Of a stretch of DNA of 64,000 nt, positions 36,655 to 47,737 are shown piece by piece. Positions within the stretch are counted from its first letter, which is position 1; each line of letters starts with the position of its first letter. The stretch spans positions 32,953 through 96,952 of the forward strand of contig JAODUP010001181.1 in the NCBI GenBank assembly GCA_025642065.1, read 5' to 3'. This stretch comes from Paralvinella palmiformis. Taxonomy: Eukaryota > Annelida > Polychaeta > Terebellida > Alvinellidae. The position numbers were made by a program, and so were the translations under genes. The notes under the pieces are model-generated. The model was not told the origin of the DNA and did no database searches. It was given only the letters and a program-made list of their open reading frames with translations.

Positions 36655-38564
36655 TGGGCATAAAATAAATATAATTTTAACAGTACTGAAGATAATCTTG
36701 ATTTCTGTTTTGAATCAATGATTTCCGCAATTTCATAATTTTTTCCACAATCCAGAAGAATCATTAACTGATAGAATTCACCTAATGTATTTGATGGCAG
36801 TCGCTGGTCAATAGAGCATTCTTGTTTTCAGTCCAAAATTCCTTCTAAAGAAGAGCAAACAGAAAATAATCAATTATATAAAACAGAAAACAAAGCTTAG
36901 AAATGGCATCAGATGTAGAGTTATCATTTTTCACTGCACTGTTTCATTCTAAATGAATTTCCATTCATTTATTTATAAATTTATTTGTTTGTTTGGTCTT
37001 TCATGGAAAACTGCAGCACTAAGCACTGTCCGTCATCTTTTGATCCTTTTAGTTTTGGTAACATGATGTGCAAAGAACGGCGGAACAGCATCAGCAAGCC
37101 GGATTTGGCGAAAGCTACGTTGGTTATGATAACTAATAATATTGGGTCCCTAGCGAGGATGTGCGCTGTACAGGAGGTGAGTCGTTTCTTTGTCCATTCG
37201 TTTTAGACGTCTCTTGGCTCAGTGTACAGCACTCCCAGTGTCCTTTCAATCATTATTAGATCGATTAGATGTGTGCATGAGTGTGTGCGCATGTATGTTA
37301 CATATAACAATATTTATACAAAATTTCACTGTATCCTGTTGTTGTTGTTTAAACATAAATTTTGGGATTGTTAGCCTTTGTAATCTACATCTAGAATAAA
37401 GCACTATTATTGTAATCAAGATAATTATTGAGATGAAAACGATTGGAAATTATTATTAAAAAAAGTTTCTATTCTGAAAGGTTGACATATCCAGCTGTAT
37501 TTTATTCCCGTGTTAAAATTCTGTTATGTTTGCAAGCTCACAGACCTGATGCTTTTCTAGATTTCTCTTACTGGGTAAAAACCAATTCAGCACATCTTTA
37601 GAAAATTAGATGTCTTGTCTATCTTAACCTTCAGAAATATAGAAGATAAAACATAAAATGAACGAGGCACCCAATAATGGAAATCATGTGATGATCGACA
37701 TCATTGTAATAGCAATGATTTGTAAATTATACGAACATAGACTGCCTTCATGAATATTCACTGTTAATGTACTACCTAAAATTACACGATTGGCGGATAA
37801 TCAATTCAGAGCCTCACTGAGGTTATTGAATACAGATCCGGATGTGTATGTGAACCCAAAGTTGACCTGACAACGATGTTGGCGCTCACTGTACATGCAC
37901 TTGAGTATGGTCTGGAATTTTGATCATGTTCATGCTCTAGACCGGCCTCATCCAGATTTTTATGAATGTTGAATTTAAACATTGTATGTTTTTTACGTAT
38001 AGGGTATCGACAGAGTGGTGTTTGTTGGCAACTTTCTCCGTGTAAACGTCATCTCGATGAAGCTACTGGCTTTTGCCATGGACTACTGGTCAGAAGGAAC
38101 CATGAAGGCACTCTTCCTCGAACATGAGGTGCGTTGGTCATAATAACAGTGTTGATGGTAGTAGTAACATTTATATGATCCGTGAATTGTCTGTCTGTCT
38201 GTCTGTCTGTGCTGTGCTGTGCTGTGCTGTGCTGTGCTGTGAACTTTATGTTGCTGTAAATTACCTCCTTTAAGTATCTGTGATGGTGCTTTTCTGAACA
38301 TTTGTGAATTTTAAAACAGAGAAATACACAAACTGAAACATGCTGATACACAGAAATGGGCACACTGTCTGTGTTTCTGTCTGAATGTCTGTGTTTTTCT
38401 GTTTGTCAGTTTATGCTCATTTCAGTAATCCTGTTTTACATTTCCAGGGATATTTTGGAGCAATGGGCTGTCTTCTGGAGCTGATGAGTTCAGCCAGTGC
38501 AGACCAAGAGACGCCATCGACGACATCTGATGATGACGATTCAGCATCTTCCACTGACCTCTGA
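23500..38564 (+). CDS. PANK: Pantothenate kinase (PANK1/2/3 type), 8 coding exons
   Basis: Phosphorylates pantothenate (vitamin B5) with ATP, the first and rate-controlling step of coenzyme A synthesis. Coding exons: 23500-23596, 32074-32258, 32502-32669, 32998-33245, 35491-35667, 37053-37176, 38003-38128, 38448-38564; total 1242 nt, 413 codons. Residues 1-33 are a Ser/Thr-rich leader; the kinase fold starts at [11 protein letters not shown] (about 34-44, phosphate-binding loop). Also present: [11 protein letters not shown], the conserved Glu in NCECYYY (about 180, expected catalytic base), VNVGSGVSI, Arg in NYRRVSGSS (about 228), [42 protein letters not shown] and FLEHEGYFGA. After that the protein has an acidic Ser/Thr/Asp tail, longer than human PANK3 (370 residues). 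No transmembrane segment or clear mitochondrial presequence was seen. Which vertebrate paralogue it matches cannot be decided. Confidence 0.96.
24745..24890 (-). mobile_element. LINE 3'-UTR remnant, same family as 61175-62215
   Basis: Minus-strand match to the tail of that element: ACTATGA, CCCTGTACT.GGTGGCGCCACTGAGCTC, then GCGCTATAGA and a TAATTATTATTATT tail. Confidence 0.65.
25560..25740 (+). mobile_element. Second tRNA-like SINE type
   Basis: Contains B-box GGTTTGAATCCCCGC and a tRNA-like upstream region, followed by an unrelated body. Boundaries are uncertain. Confidence 0.4.
25848..26036 (-). mobile_element. tRNA-derived SINE, same family
   Basis: On the minus strand: CATGGTCTAGTTGGTAGCG (A box), GAGTTCGAATCTCAGC (B box), then the CGGCCTATTTAGCCTACCAT body shared with 31405-31590. 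Near-identical flanks (TGAATRTGA) suggest an older target duplication. Confidence 0.82.
26575..26665 (+). repeat. (TATG)n, (TA)n and (TG)n microsatellite block
   Basis: Two long TA tracts separated by TG repeats in PANK intron 1. Open frames here are low-complexity artefacts. Confidence 0.9.
26957..26986 (+). repeat. (GT)n microsatellite
   Basis: Uninterrupted GT tract in PANK intron 1. Confidence 0.92.
27345..27672 (+). mobile_element. LINE polymerase C-terminal fragment
   Basis: Open frame [54 protein letters not shown] and [13 protein letters not shown], then TGA. The GRLCxVP...REGSL..GPxLFNxLP pattern is a non-LTR RT C-terminus of a different family from the 60-kb copy. In PANK intron 1, sense. 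Confidence 0.75.
28311..28475 (+). mobile_element. Diverged SINE copy, same family
   Basis: Keeps GTGTTTCATCCGCC and CGATCAGCCCATTTAGCCCA and GTGCATACGAATGGCTGTAA of the family body; the tRNA-like head is eroded. Confidence 0.5.
28581..28764 (-). CDS. Unidentified candidate coding exon inside PANK intron 1
   Basis: A 184-nt open frame (two bases, 60 codons, two bases) bounded by acceptor TTTTATCCAG and a consensus donor GTGAGT. It reads [20 protein letters not shown], then [14 protein letters not shown], a Ser/Thr-rich patch and [13 protein letters not shown] do not recognise the family. The strand alternation looks beta-rich, and an OB-like or transposon-encoded fold is possible but unproven. 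No partner exon was identified. It is antisense to PANK. Confidence 0.35.
30770..31311 (+). mobile_element. LINE 3' fragment, second copy
   Basis: In PANK intron 1, sense. Reads [30 protein letters not shown] and SLLKTH-like codons (here [11 protein letters not shown]), with frame damage in the middle and the same 3' tail as the copies at 990 and 59915. Confidence 0.8.
31405..31590 (+). mobile_element. tRNA-derived SINE with perfect 15-bp target duplication
   Basis: Head carries an A-box-like TGGTCTAGCGGTAGC and a B-box GTTCGAATC; the body has a CGGTCCACTTAGCCTACCGT segment. TTCCAATCCAGGGGG is duplicated exactly at 31390-31404 and 31591-31605. In PANK intron 1, sense. Confidence 0.88.
32074..32258 (+). 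CDS. PANK: PANK exon 2 (ATP phosphate-binding loop)
   Basis: Acceptor TTTGACAG. Reads [20 protein letters not shown] to [21 protein letters not shown] and ends phase 0 at donor GTTCGT, which is non-consensus at +3 to +5. Confidence 0.95.
32401..32464 (+). repeat. (TCTA)n(TA)n microsatellite before PANK exon 3
   Basis: Fills most of the short intron 2 and ends 37 bases before the exon. Confidence 0.9.
32502..32669 (+). CDS. PANK: PANK exon 3
   Basis: 56 codons, phase 0 on both sides. Includes [12 protein letters not shown] and [19 protein letters not shown] (TCTA)n(TA)n microsatellite ends about 40 bases before the acceptor. Confidence 0.95.
32998..33245 (+). CDS. PANK: PANK exon 4 (catalytic Glu and Arg)
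   Basis: 82 codons plus two bases. Reads [26 protein letters not shown] with the expected catalytic Glu, [12 protein letters not shown] and NYRRVSGS. Donor GTGAGT. Confidence 0.96.
33425..33868 (+). repeat. Direct duplication of a roughly 140-bp segment in PANK intron 4
   Basis: Copies at 33425-33567 and 33741-33868 start ATTCGAGTGTCCAGGCAGGC and share AAATAGATCAG, GTGAGAGGGGTGTCC, ACACATGGATAC and CATGC.GC.TATAT.GAATCTC. Offset is 316 bases. Confidence 0.85.
35090..35230 (+). mobile_element. Third SINE type, headless copy
   Basis: Shares ACCTGCGTTTGTGAGATATT and CAGCTGTATGTCCCAGGTGA-like body with 56120-56300. In PANK intron 4. Confidence 0.45.
35491..35667 (+). CDS. PANK: PANK exon 5
   Basis: Completes a Ser codon, then [21 protein letters not shown] and [20 protein letters not shown]. 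Ends phase 2 at donor GTAAGG. Confidence 0.96.
36046..36235 (+). mobile_element. tRNA-derived SINE, same family
   Basis: GGGCACCTCCATGGCC head, B-box GGGTTCGAGTCC, then GTTTCACC and CATTCAGCCTACCTCGTGCA, as in the other copies. In PANK intron 5, sense. Confidence 0.78.
36621..36653 (+). repeat. (GT)n microsatellite
   Basis: Uninterrupted GT tract in PANK intron 5. Confidence 0.92.
37053..37176 (+). CDS. PANK: PANK exon 6
   Basis: Completes a Ser codon and reads [20 protein letters not shown] to [16 protein letters not shown]. Donor GTGAGT. Confidence 0.96.
38003..38128 (+). CDS. PANK: PANK exon 7
   Basis: 42 codons, phase 0: [20 protein letters not shown] to MKALFLEHE. Donor GTGCGT; GTCT and GCTGT tandem repeats begin about 60 bases into the following intron. 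Confidence 0.96.
38189..38241 (+). repeat. (GTCT)n and (GCTGT)n microsatellite
   Basis: About five GTCT units run directly into about seven GCTGT units, 60 bases after the PANK exon 7 donor. Confidence 0.9.
38448..38564 (+). CDS. PANK: PANK terminal exon
   Basis: [12 protein letters not shown], then an acidic Ser/Thr-rich tail ending SSTDL and TGA. The tail extends past the usual vertebrate C-terminus. Confidence 0.95.
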   Translation, partial: GYFGAMGCLLELMSSASADQETPSTTSDDDDSASSTDL

Positions 38565-38829
38565 TCTCATCTGAATGCTGACTAGGCCATGAAGGATGAA
38601 CTTTAACCTAAACTAATTAGGAAATCTGCTGTGATTACCATAAATTGTTGTGAACTGTGGCTAGGAATAATTATGAAATGCAGAGAGTGTGAGATAGAGA
38701 GATTGTCTTTTGCAAAAAATAGACAGAGCATTTAGCAAAGTTTGGCGTATTTCATGAGTTAATTGTTGGTAGTTTGTTATCAGAAACATCACAAATACAG
38801 CTGATTTTATTGCCTATATTAATATATTA

Positions 38830-39010
38830 TTAACTATAGTAGTAATGGTATTATTAGAAATACTATCATTAGAAGCAGTATTATTAGTAATACTAAAATT
38901 AATAATACTATTATTAGCAATACTATTATTATTATTGATATTAATATTATTGGTAGTTATACTAATATTAGTAATACTAATATTAGTTATACTATTATTA
39001 GTACAGTTAT
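38830..39010 (+). repeat. Imperfect ATTA/ACTA-rich repeat in PANK 3' flank
   Basis: Long low-complexity run of TATTATTAGTAATACTA-like units, within the presumed PANK 3'UTR or just beyond it. Confidence 0.75.
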
Positions 39011-42000
39011 ATATGTTACTGTAATTATGATTGTATTGTTTAGGGTAGTAGAGCGAATTAGGATTCGTTTACCTTATGTATGTGTAGCATGTGTGTGTGT
39101 GTGCGTGTGTGTGTGTATGTATGTGTGAAAAGCACTTTGCATACTGAACATGTGCATAATGGTGTTCACTGGATGAGAGAATGGGTGATGCTGCTATTAG
39201 GTGAAGGATGTAAGTTCGAATCGGATTAAATATTCCACTCACTGGGAGCCGAAACAAGATTATTCTTGTCGAATGAAGTATCTCTATGCATATGAATGGG
39301 CCTGTGCCAATATGAACTACCAATGCTGTGCACACACGTGAAACTACTGCACTGTGTGCAGGTGTGCAAATCATGGGCAGCCAACCAAAAAAACAATGAA
39401 GCCATGAGATATCTGTTTTGTTAGCTGTTGATTATTCCGAGTTGAAATATGTGAAAATATTTCCTTTATGTAAATTGTCGAATTTTTTATGTTTATTTAA
39501 ATTGGGTCAGTATTAAAACAGCAGATAGGTTTTAGGGGTGAACAGAATTAGTTTTTTTTTACAATAATATTTATTAACGATGTGTACAATCATTGCCGAA
39601 ACACCACCGAGACTTGCAAGTCACGATGTGCGAAGCCATTCCAGAGATCCCACCGAAATGGAGGGAAGGGGGCCAGGTTGGCACATTTATCCATTACTGT
39701 GGCGAGATTTACTCCCTATTGTTATTGTTCCTATCGGCCCTATACTTCCTGTTGTCCTTGTGTGGTTCTTAAGCGGATGTCTAACAATTTCAGTTTTGTG
39801 TGCCAGGACTCCAGAGACCAACGTGTTGGGGAATGCTGAAGAAATGCGACTGTACCAAAGTGTCTGTAAATTACTCACTATGTTATTGGCTCAAATGAAA
39901 AATGCGTGCTGTTTTAAATAAATGACAGGCATACTAACCCACTGATGGAAGTGAAACACAGTTGTGTTTCTTATGTGTCAATACGACATTAGGATGAAGT
40001 GGGGTGTTTTCTTCCCCGCTTATTCATCAAAGACGAGCTAAAAGTGTGTCATAAAGAAGTGTCTTGCAGTAATACTTCATTTGGAGTAGAATTCTTTTTG
40101 TTTGGGGCAGCGTTGTTAATGCAAAACAGTATTATTGTAAAGAGTCAGATTGAAACATACCCCAACACTCTGGGCAGTAGCTATCCAGCAGAAACTGCAA
40201 TGAATTGACCAATAATTGAAATTTGGGTTTTGTAAAGTGGGGTAATTCATTCAACAGCTCCAGTAAAATTATCTGTAAAAAGTTGTAAAAATACATTAGT
40301 AGTCTGACTGTTGTCATAAATGTAAAATTTTACTAGGCTTGATAGGTCTGTTTAAATAGGGATTAATTTTAGGGACACTCATGTAATCAGTTGGAGGTTG
40401 CTTTAACAAGTTTGTGTATCAGGTAATCTTGTATGTTACAATACAAGAACGTCTAAAAATAATGCATAGACTTGATGACTAGGTAGATATGTAGTGCTCG
40501 AAATTGTTTTATTTTTATTTCATGTGTTATTCTGTTCACAAAGTGGTTTTTGGCCATTGTCTGAATTTTTAAGTGGAGACACTCCTGGGAGTGTATTTGC
40601 TGGAATGGAACTGTCGTGAAGGGTTAACGCTGGCGCTGTTTAGAAGGCTTTCAGTACGTGGTGGCAATTTTCTGTTTGAGTGGCATGTGCTAGAAAAATA
40701 GTTCAGCCGCGGTATGATACCCTCGAGATCAGTTATCTGTGTTATCTTTTGATCCTCTTTGTTGTGTAATCTAGGATAATTGTTCCGAGGCCATTTTGGC
40801 CTCCATCGAATAGGTAATACCTCGTCAACGGTCAGTACCGTGCCTCTCTCGGGTGTGAATTTCGTTTCGTTCTAACAGCCATGAAGCACACGTGCCTGTG
40901 GAGCTGAATTAACATCGGCAGAATTTGATCTTAGTCCTATTTTGATTCGGTGAAAAACAAATATTTGAACCAAACGTAGGATATGTATGATGATGTTATG
41001 CGTTTCTTCTTCTTCTTCTTATATAAAAACTCAGTAAGCGAAGGTATGCATTCCACAGAAATGGAAATGCTCACTCATTCCTTTATGTTTAAATGTTGGT
41101 TGCTGGTTATAATTTTGTTGCATATGTTGTTTCATACAAGTCTACAACTCTGGGATGTTGTATGGTTTGAGGCGGGGGGAGTTGCTTCAGCAATTATATG
41201 TTTGCTTACAGTAAGAGATTATTACGTTTATTTTTGGTGTCTTTCCTGTTTGCGTCGTACATTATAGTGGCATTTGTTAAAGTGATTTGTGAACCCAATC
41301 ACTTCAGGGTTCATTTAGAGCTGTTCAGCGTCGGATAATAGTTGTACAATTAGCAGATTGACCATATCTTACGAGGGATAATTTAATAAATGATAAATTA
41401 TACTCTATGTTGCCTTGTGACTTGTTTTATATGCTGTTTGGGTTCTATGTACTGTATGTAGACATTTCCCAACTCATGCTCGCCATCTAGTGACAGCCAG
41501 AGGAACGGTGGGTGTGGGGTAGAAAACTGTAGCGGATGATGCTCAGTTGATAGAACGGCAGACGATTGATGACTGGGACCCGTAACCTCTGTGATATTGG
41601 TTTAACCGTGGGTTCCGTTCAAGTGCAAAGGTATGAACCCGGAGATATTGATCTACACGGATGAGTTTTCCAGCTGTTCCACAGCTGAAAATAACTTTTT
41701 TGCAAATGGGAAGTGCTTTGAAAATATATATCTTGTAAAAGGCATCTTTTATCCCCACTCAAGTAATATCAGATTGTCCTAAAACCAAAAAATTTCCCAC
41801 ACCCCCAGGCGCATATGGCTTGCTTTGCTCTGGAATTTCCTTTTTTCAAAGGCCACTCCTGCCCGAATCTGAGACACAAGATTATTCCGACTTATCATAT
41901 AAGCTTGTACAAGTTGAGATCAAATAAAAATTATGTACAAAGTTCAGCATATAATTATCTGGCTTTTAGTTACTCAATAAAAGAATTAGCTAATACAAGA

Positions 42001-42336
42001 CGAGGGACGCATTCTACGATATCTTTATAGGTATGTGTTTATTTAGCCGAGGTCCATACGTCCCAGCATTTAACCGATGAATTATGCGTCAATCTGATGA
42101 TCTGGTATTCATCTGATCATTATAACAGTTAGGGTCGTACATATTAATCCATGGCAGGCCTCTTAAGCTTTTAGGGCCTCACTCCGGTACTTCAATCTTA
42201 CACCCAACTACTACCGACAGCCTAACCCCTAATAGGGTAGTCACTAGGGTGCAGTACATACTCCTATATCCATTTTGTGGAAGTTTTACTATTTCTACTA
42301 TATTTAAAATAAATATTAAATATATATATATATATA

Positions 42337-42893
42337 CAGGGCTGTTTGGTTTAAATCATGTGATTTAAATAACTCTAAAAAACTGGATTTAATTCATGAT
42401 TTTAGCTGTTATTTAATACTGTTATACACGATAACAAATTGTGATTTTGATAAATTTTAAATTAGTTCTTGCAGATTTAATCCTATGCTAGCCACAGACA
42501 TTTGTTAAATAATAATGAGCTATTATCAGATTTCATACCCGAACACCCAATGATGGAATCTAATGACAATACAGGCCCCATACTATAAAGACATATGGCA
42601 TGTATAGACAATAGTGGGCCTTCGTGACCACAACAAATCCAATTAGAATGCCACACATTAATTTAGATAATGAGCCATCCAATAGGAGATAAGCCTTATA
42701 AAGTTGGCTCGGATGTTGGTATTATCATTAGAGATTTAATTACACGAAAAATACATGCTGCAGATATAGTTAATATTTTATAACTGCACGACAGAAACAT
42801 TTATAAGCATTTTGAATGATATTATGGATTGTGATAAACAAACTGATTTAAATCAATTTTAAAAATCAATTAAAAAATCATAATTTATAATAT
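42337..42893. mobile_element. Non-autonomous hAT-like element rich in GATTTAAATC
   Basis: Begins CAGGGCTGTTTGGTTTAAATC and ends with a GATTTAAATCAATTTT stretch, giving subterminal inverted GATTTAAATC motifs. No coding frame. TA microsatellites lie at both ends. Confidence 0.55.
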
Positions 42894-43379
42894 ACTTATG
42901 AGTATATATATATATATATATATATATGGATAAAAATATGTATATGTATCGCTAGGGTGTAAATTAAGTGCCCTTAACAACTGGAATCCTAGGACGCTGG
43001 TAACAGCGACTCGGCAAAAAAAAATTGACGGACTCGTGCTCCATTCAGGGTCCCTCTATATCTCGGCTTTATGGCTAATAAGGTCCAGCTAGCAAGAGTA
43101 TTAATCTAATTATAAAACGTGATAAATGATTCCATAATATGTAGCTCAGCCATGAACCCATTAATTTTGCTAAGTTGATGACAAGACAATTGGTTTGGTC
43201 GAATTCGAACCCACATGCTACAATATTAACCAAAGCAGTCATACGCGCCCCCGTCATCATCAACTCATTCCAAAAGCCGGTTTTCGATGTAATACTTGAA
43301 AAATTTCTTATTTATGTGTCGTTATCGTATTTTAAATCGTATTTTGTTGGTAATTTATATATTTCGCCTCCTTTTATTA

Positions 43380-43428
43380 TGACGTCGGTGACGTAGCTGA
43401 GTGACGTAACATCAGACCTAATGACGTT
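43380..43428 (+). promoter_or_regulatory. Cluster of four CRE/ATF half-sites
   Basis: TGACGTC at 43380, TGACGTA at 43389, TGACGTA at 43402 and TGACGTT at 43422, all in the same orientation, within 49 bases. Intergenic between the convergent PANK and PUF60. Function is inferred from motif only. Confidence 0.4.
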
Positions 43429-43602
43429 CGCTGAACTGATATTTACTGGTACTCTACATAGTTTACACATTCTGCCTGTCAAACACGAGCGGTTGGTGAT
43501 GTGGCTACTGGAACTTATTTTACCATTGTGTAGGTTGATTAGGCAGAGTTGTGCCATCTCTCTGTAAATGTCACCTATTGTTGTGCGCGCGCACGCACAC
43601 AT

Positions 43603-43604
<2 letters not shown>

Positions 43605-43633
<29 letters not shown>
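43605..43633 (+). repeat. (CA)(TA)n microsatellite
   Basis: CA repeats pass into a TA tract downstream of the CRE half-site cluster. Confidence 0.9.
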
Positions 43634-45760
43634 AAGTATACATAAGCATAAAAGCCACGCGTTTAGGATAATTTAAAAAACGAATTTTAATGAGTAGACA
43701 TCATAGTCCCAACCAATGTCCTATTCATCGCCGTTTAAGATTCTTTTGTCAGAATATTTTGCAAATTTTACAATTTAGGTAGACCAGCTGCGGCACTGAA
43801 GCTGGTACAATTTAGATGTTTGTGAAGACAAGCTTACGCAGAAATGTTATCAATGATATGTAATTTTACACATTAGTTAGGTAACTTCCATTTCGAGCCG
43901 TCACACAGTATTGGATTAACTGATCTTACACCGTTTCAGCCATTGCACTAGAATAAGTATTTACTTGTTAAGTCATGGTGCTGTGGGTATACAGTTTGAC
44001 TCCCTAGGGGGGAAAATCGGTGATCAGACCCGCAAATTAGACTTTTTTACTAAAAGATGAAACACTCCACTGTTAGTAACCGGAGACTCGGATTTGGTTT
44101 CCTGGAAATAAAAGCCTGCAGCACATAACAAATCGTACTTGCACATTTCATTGTGTATGTATATCCAAGTGCATGTGTATCAATGAATACGTGTGTATAG
44201 GATCTATTCTGGGTTGGTGGAGTCTTTCTGAATAATGACTGTAGGACTAAATTGTGTCAGCACCTTTTCATTGTGTGGGGGAAGAGATTATCTGATTGAA
44301 AGCAGTTCGTCGATGAATCTTCCAGGCTCTGGATCATAGTCAGAGTTTAAACCAATCATGCATTCTGCAGTAAGGCTTGAACCATTCTCAACACAAATTT
44401 GTGCAGCACGTTTTCTATGGGTTTCCCGAGATAAGTTACAGAATCGTTTGTCTCACGAACAGATCATGGTTTAGTTCAAGGATTATGTTACACCGGGTTT
44501 CATTATCAACCATTTGGTTTACGATTGCCAGGTAAATAATACCGAATCTGTTACAAACTACAATTTATTATACCTCATATTGGAGACAACGGGGTCAATT
44601 CAATGATTAAAATCCATCACTTGAACAACCAAGGTGAATTGCAATATTTATTTGACACGGTACAGTACAGTATTTTATGCGGATGTCACATGGCACAGTA
44701 CTCAGAACTGGCTACGAAACTGTTACATCTAAACGGTCACTGTGTCTGTGTGTAGTTTTAAGGGTCGCTTGCAGAACAATGGAGACCAGTTACCAAAAAT
44801 TGATCCGAGTGTTCACACTGCATAATATCTACACAAACTGATGGGGAATACTTAATTGTGTGGGTACAAATACCTGAAATGGCTCAGTCTGCAGAAACAA
44901 CAGTGAAGAACGAGTGACCATAGAGGAAACGAAGCGGCTAATTAGCTAGTTAATTAGCTAGAACACAAAATGACAACAGCTAATATTAATTGTCAAGTCG
45001 GTAAAAAAAATCATCCTTGTGCATGCCACAACATAGCATCATATTACATGTTTTGGTAACAAATGGTACACAGTAACATGTGGTGTAGAAATACATCCGG
45101 CACTAGTAATCTACGTCTTGTTGCTATAAGAGAAAGCTTAATGAATAAATTTCATCACTTAGTAATTAGACAATTAACGTTTTTGGCATAATGAAGATTA
45201 AAATGTGTACACCTAACATTTACACACAGACACACACATACACACAGACTCATTCAGACACACAAAGCCGGAGTTGAAGTTCCGCAAATGAAGCAAACAA
45301 GCAATGAATTTGGAGACTCGAATAGCATCCTACAGAATGTTGTTTTCACGACGAGTGGGAATCACACGCGACGACAGGAGTCATAACAAAAAAAATTCAT
45401 CATTAACAAAATCATCGACAACTTCTTAAGCTATCCAGATATAACCGAGTCCTGCCATGCTCCTTGCTTCTGGATCCTAAGACGCTAACATTCACTAAAC
45501 ATATACCTTACACTTACAGTTGAATACCGGTAGACTGATTAACTGCAATGGATTAATAATTACGTTAATGATAACAGCTTTTGTTAGATGTGTTACTCGA
45601 GTGATCTAGTCTACTGCTTGCTCCTATCCAGCGATGACAGCACAGCGATAATGGCCCATGATAGATACAAATGAGACGGACTGATGACGGCCATGATGAT
45701 GATGATGATGATGATGACGTGGCAATGATCGAGTGTCGGAGGATGTCAGTGTGACTGGTC

Positions 45761-45870
45761 TCATCTAGAGAGGTCATTGTCATCATACAGTTCTTGGTCG
45801 TAACGCTGAGCAAGAACCTTCCTGCCACCGAAGTAGCGGCCATTGAATACCTGGACAGCCTTCTCCATTT
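45761..45870 (-). CDS. PUF60: PUF60 terminal exon
   Basis: Completes a Glu codon, reads [20 protein letters not shown] to YDDNDLSR, then TGA. The RYF triad is the UHM ligand-binding R-x-F motif. A (GAT)n run lies in the presumed 3'UTR at about 45692-45718. Confidence 0.96.
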
Positions 45871-47697
45871 CTGTGCAAAAATAGAAAGAACACACCACAT
45901 TACAGCATGGTTGATACACGAAAACATTAATTTCAACACTTTTCCAAAGCGGAAAATTCCAAAACCCGGTTGAGCAGTTCTTTCACTGCAACATACAATT
46001 TAATTCAAGCATATAATGTATACTAAATTTCGGCCATCAAAATTTGATAACTGCACGCATGGAAAAGTTCACACAAAAACTGGATCTCTAACTCGATGGT
46101 CATTACTGTCAACACAAATCAGCAATTCCAAATAAGCTGACTAAAAAAACATTTCATAAAAGATACATTTGCCATGATACTTATGACAAGACTAGTGTTT
46201 CTCTTCAAATTTTCTAAACTGAACATCATCAAATGGCAGATTTATTAATACCATATTGACTTGGTGATTTCGATATCATTATACATTTGCTACTCTCTTT
46301 TCATATGTAAAGTCTGTTCACAGCTGGATGTGTTTCCACGTCACACGCAATTATTCGTCCCCACCAAACACTCGTCCATTACTCATTAATGTTTGTTTTC
46401 AATCATAATTTTTGGACAAATAAGACAGCCCTAGCCACCACTCACAGAGAGAAAACATGGAGAGATGATGTTAAAATACTCCTTGGAAAGACACCGCCAG
46501 AGTATTATACCATCTCTCAGGGTCTATTAACACCTCTCCGTTAGTGACCAAAACGTACCATCAAAGGCTCAGTAGTAACTGACAATATGCTTAATTACTT
46601 CTTGTCTTCTAAGTCATTGATTCATATACGGTTCATTGAATGTTTAATCACGCCGTTAATTTAAGTTTGAGGTCCTACGTATGCGCTAACAGTTTGCGTA
46701 AACGATGGTTATAATTTGCCTTGATCTACTGGCAGTATACAAAACACATTGGTATTAATAACGAATTATGAAAACAAAATAATTTTCTGTGTTCAAAACG
46801 TCACCTGGGCTGGAAATACTACACGGAAAAGTTCTGATTTTTAGGTCGGCTTATTGGACAGTAACACCATAAATCATGATATTTTAGACCTAAAAACCGT
46901 CCTCGGATTAATGGCCAGGACCTACAGTATACGACAATCTCAATGTTCGTTACTATAGCTCACATCATATGCTTACAACCAGGTCAATTAGTGATCAGCA
47001 ACAATGTTTCGGCAAATGCAGTGTTCAAACCCTGAATGGTGAAAGGCCTACAATAATAAGGAAGTTTTGGTGGAAAATCACCAAACATTTTATATCTCCA
47101 GTACAATCTAGAGCCAAGCATCCCAGCATTCTGTCCATTTTTGTGATATATTAGACAGCTATGTAGCAAAGTCAAACTGTAGTTGGTATTTGAATGCCAT
47201 ATGCTCTACTACCTGCATTACTTCAGGCTGACAGACACGTCTAATAAGTCGTCTGACAATGCAGATGGCAAGTGAAGTACCACAAACGACATCGTAGCCT
47301 ATGATAGCTTACCTTGCTGCAGTGAGAACTCGACGAATATTTTTACAATCACTTCGGCATCTTCCTCGTCACTCTGTTTCTCCTGATAAATTATAACTCT
47401 TTTCACCGTGCCGAACTTGCCACACTCATCCGTCACTTCACTCTCCAATTCCTCGTCCAGATCCTCCGGTCCTACCATGTTACGCAAGACCATCACACGG
47501 GACTGAAAAAGCAAAACATCAGTAGAAGATACTTAACATAACATAACATAAATTAGGAACATGAAATTAGGCACATAACAAACATTTTGGGATATTTTAC
47601 TACAATATCTAACAATATATTTATAATGTTCAGAATAGCAAAATCTGTGTTACTACTGTGTTAAAATGCACAATAATCATAGCAAAACATATTTCAT

Positions 47698-47737
<40 letters not shown>

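Larger units (their letters stand above)
38565..45760. other. Intergenic region between convergent PANK and PUF60
   Basis: Presumed 3'UTRs at both ends, with an AATAAA at 39917-39922 as one possible PANK signal. Contents: low-complexity repeats, the 42337 hAT-like element, the CRE half-site cluster and a tRNA-like B-box region near 43196-43215. The 113-codon frame at 39580-39921 has no recognisable domain. Confidence 0.6.

Noticed and set aside
35668..38002. miR-103/107-like hairpin in a PANK intron
   Set aside because: Vertebrate PANK genes host these microRNAs, but no matching AGCAGCATTGTACAG-type sequence or stem was found in the PANK introns here.
39580..39921. 113-codon frame as a separate gene after PANK
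   Set aside because: No domain, no splice partner, overlapping alternative frames; more likely PANK 3'UTR or flank.
45565..45939. 124-codon minus-strand frame
   Set aside because: It overlaps the PUF60 terminal exon in another frame; the conserved UHM reading is in the spliced frame.
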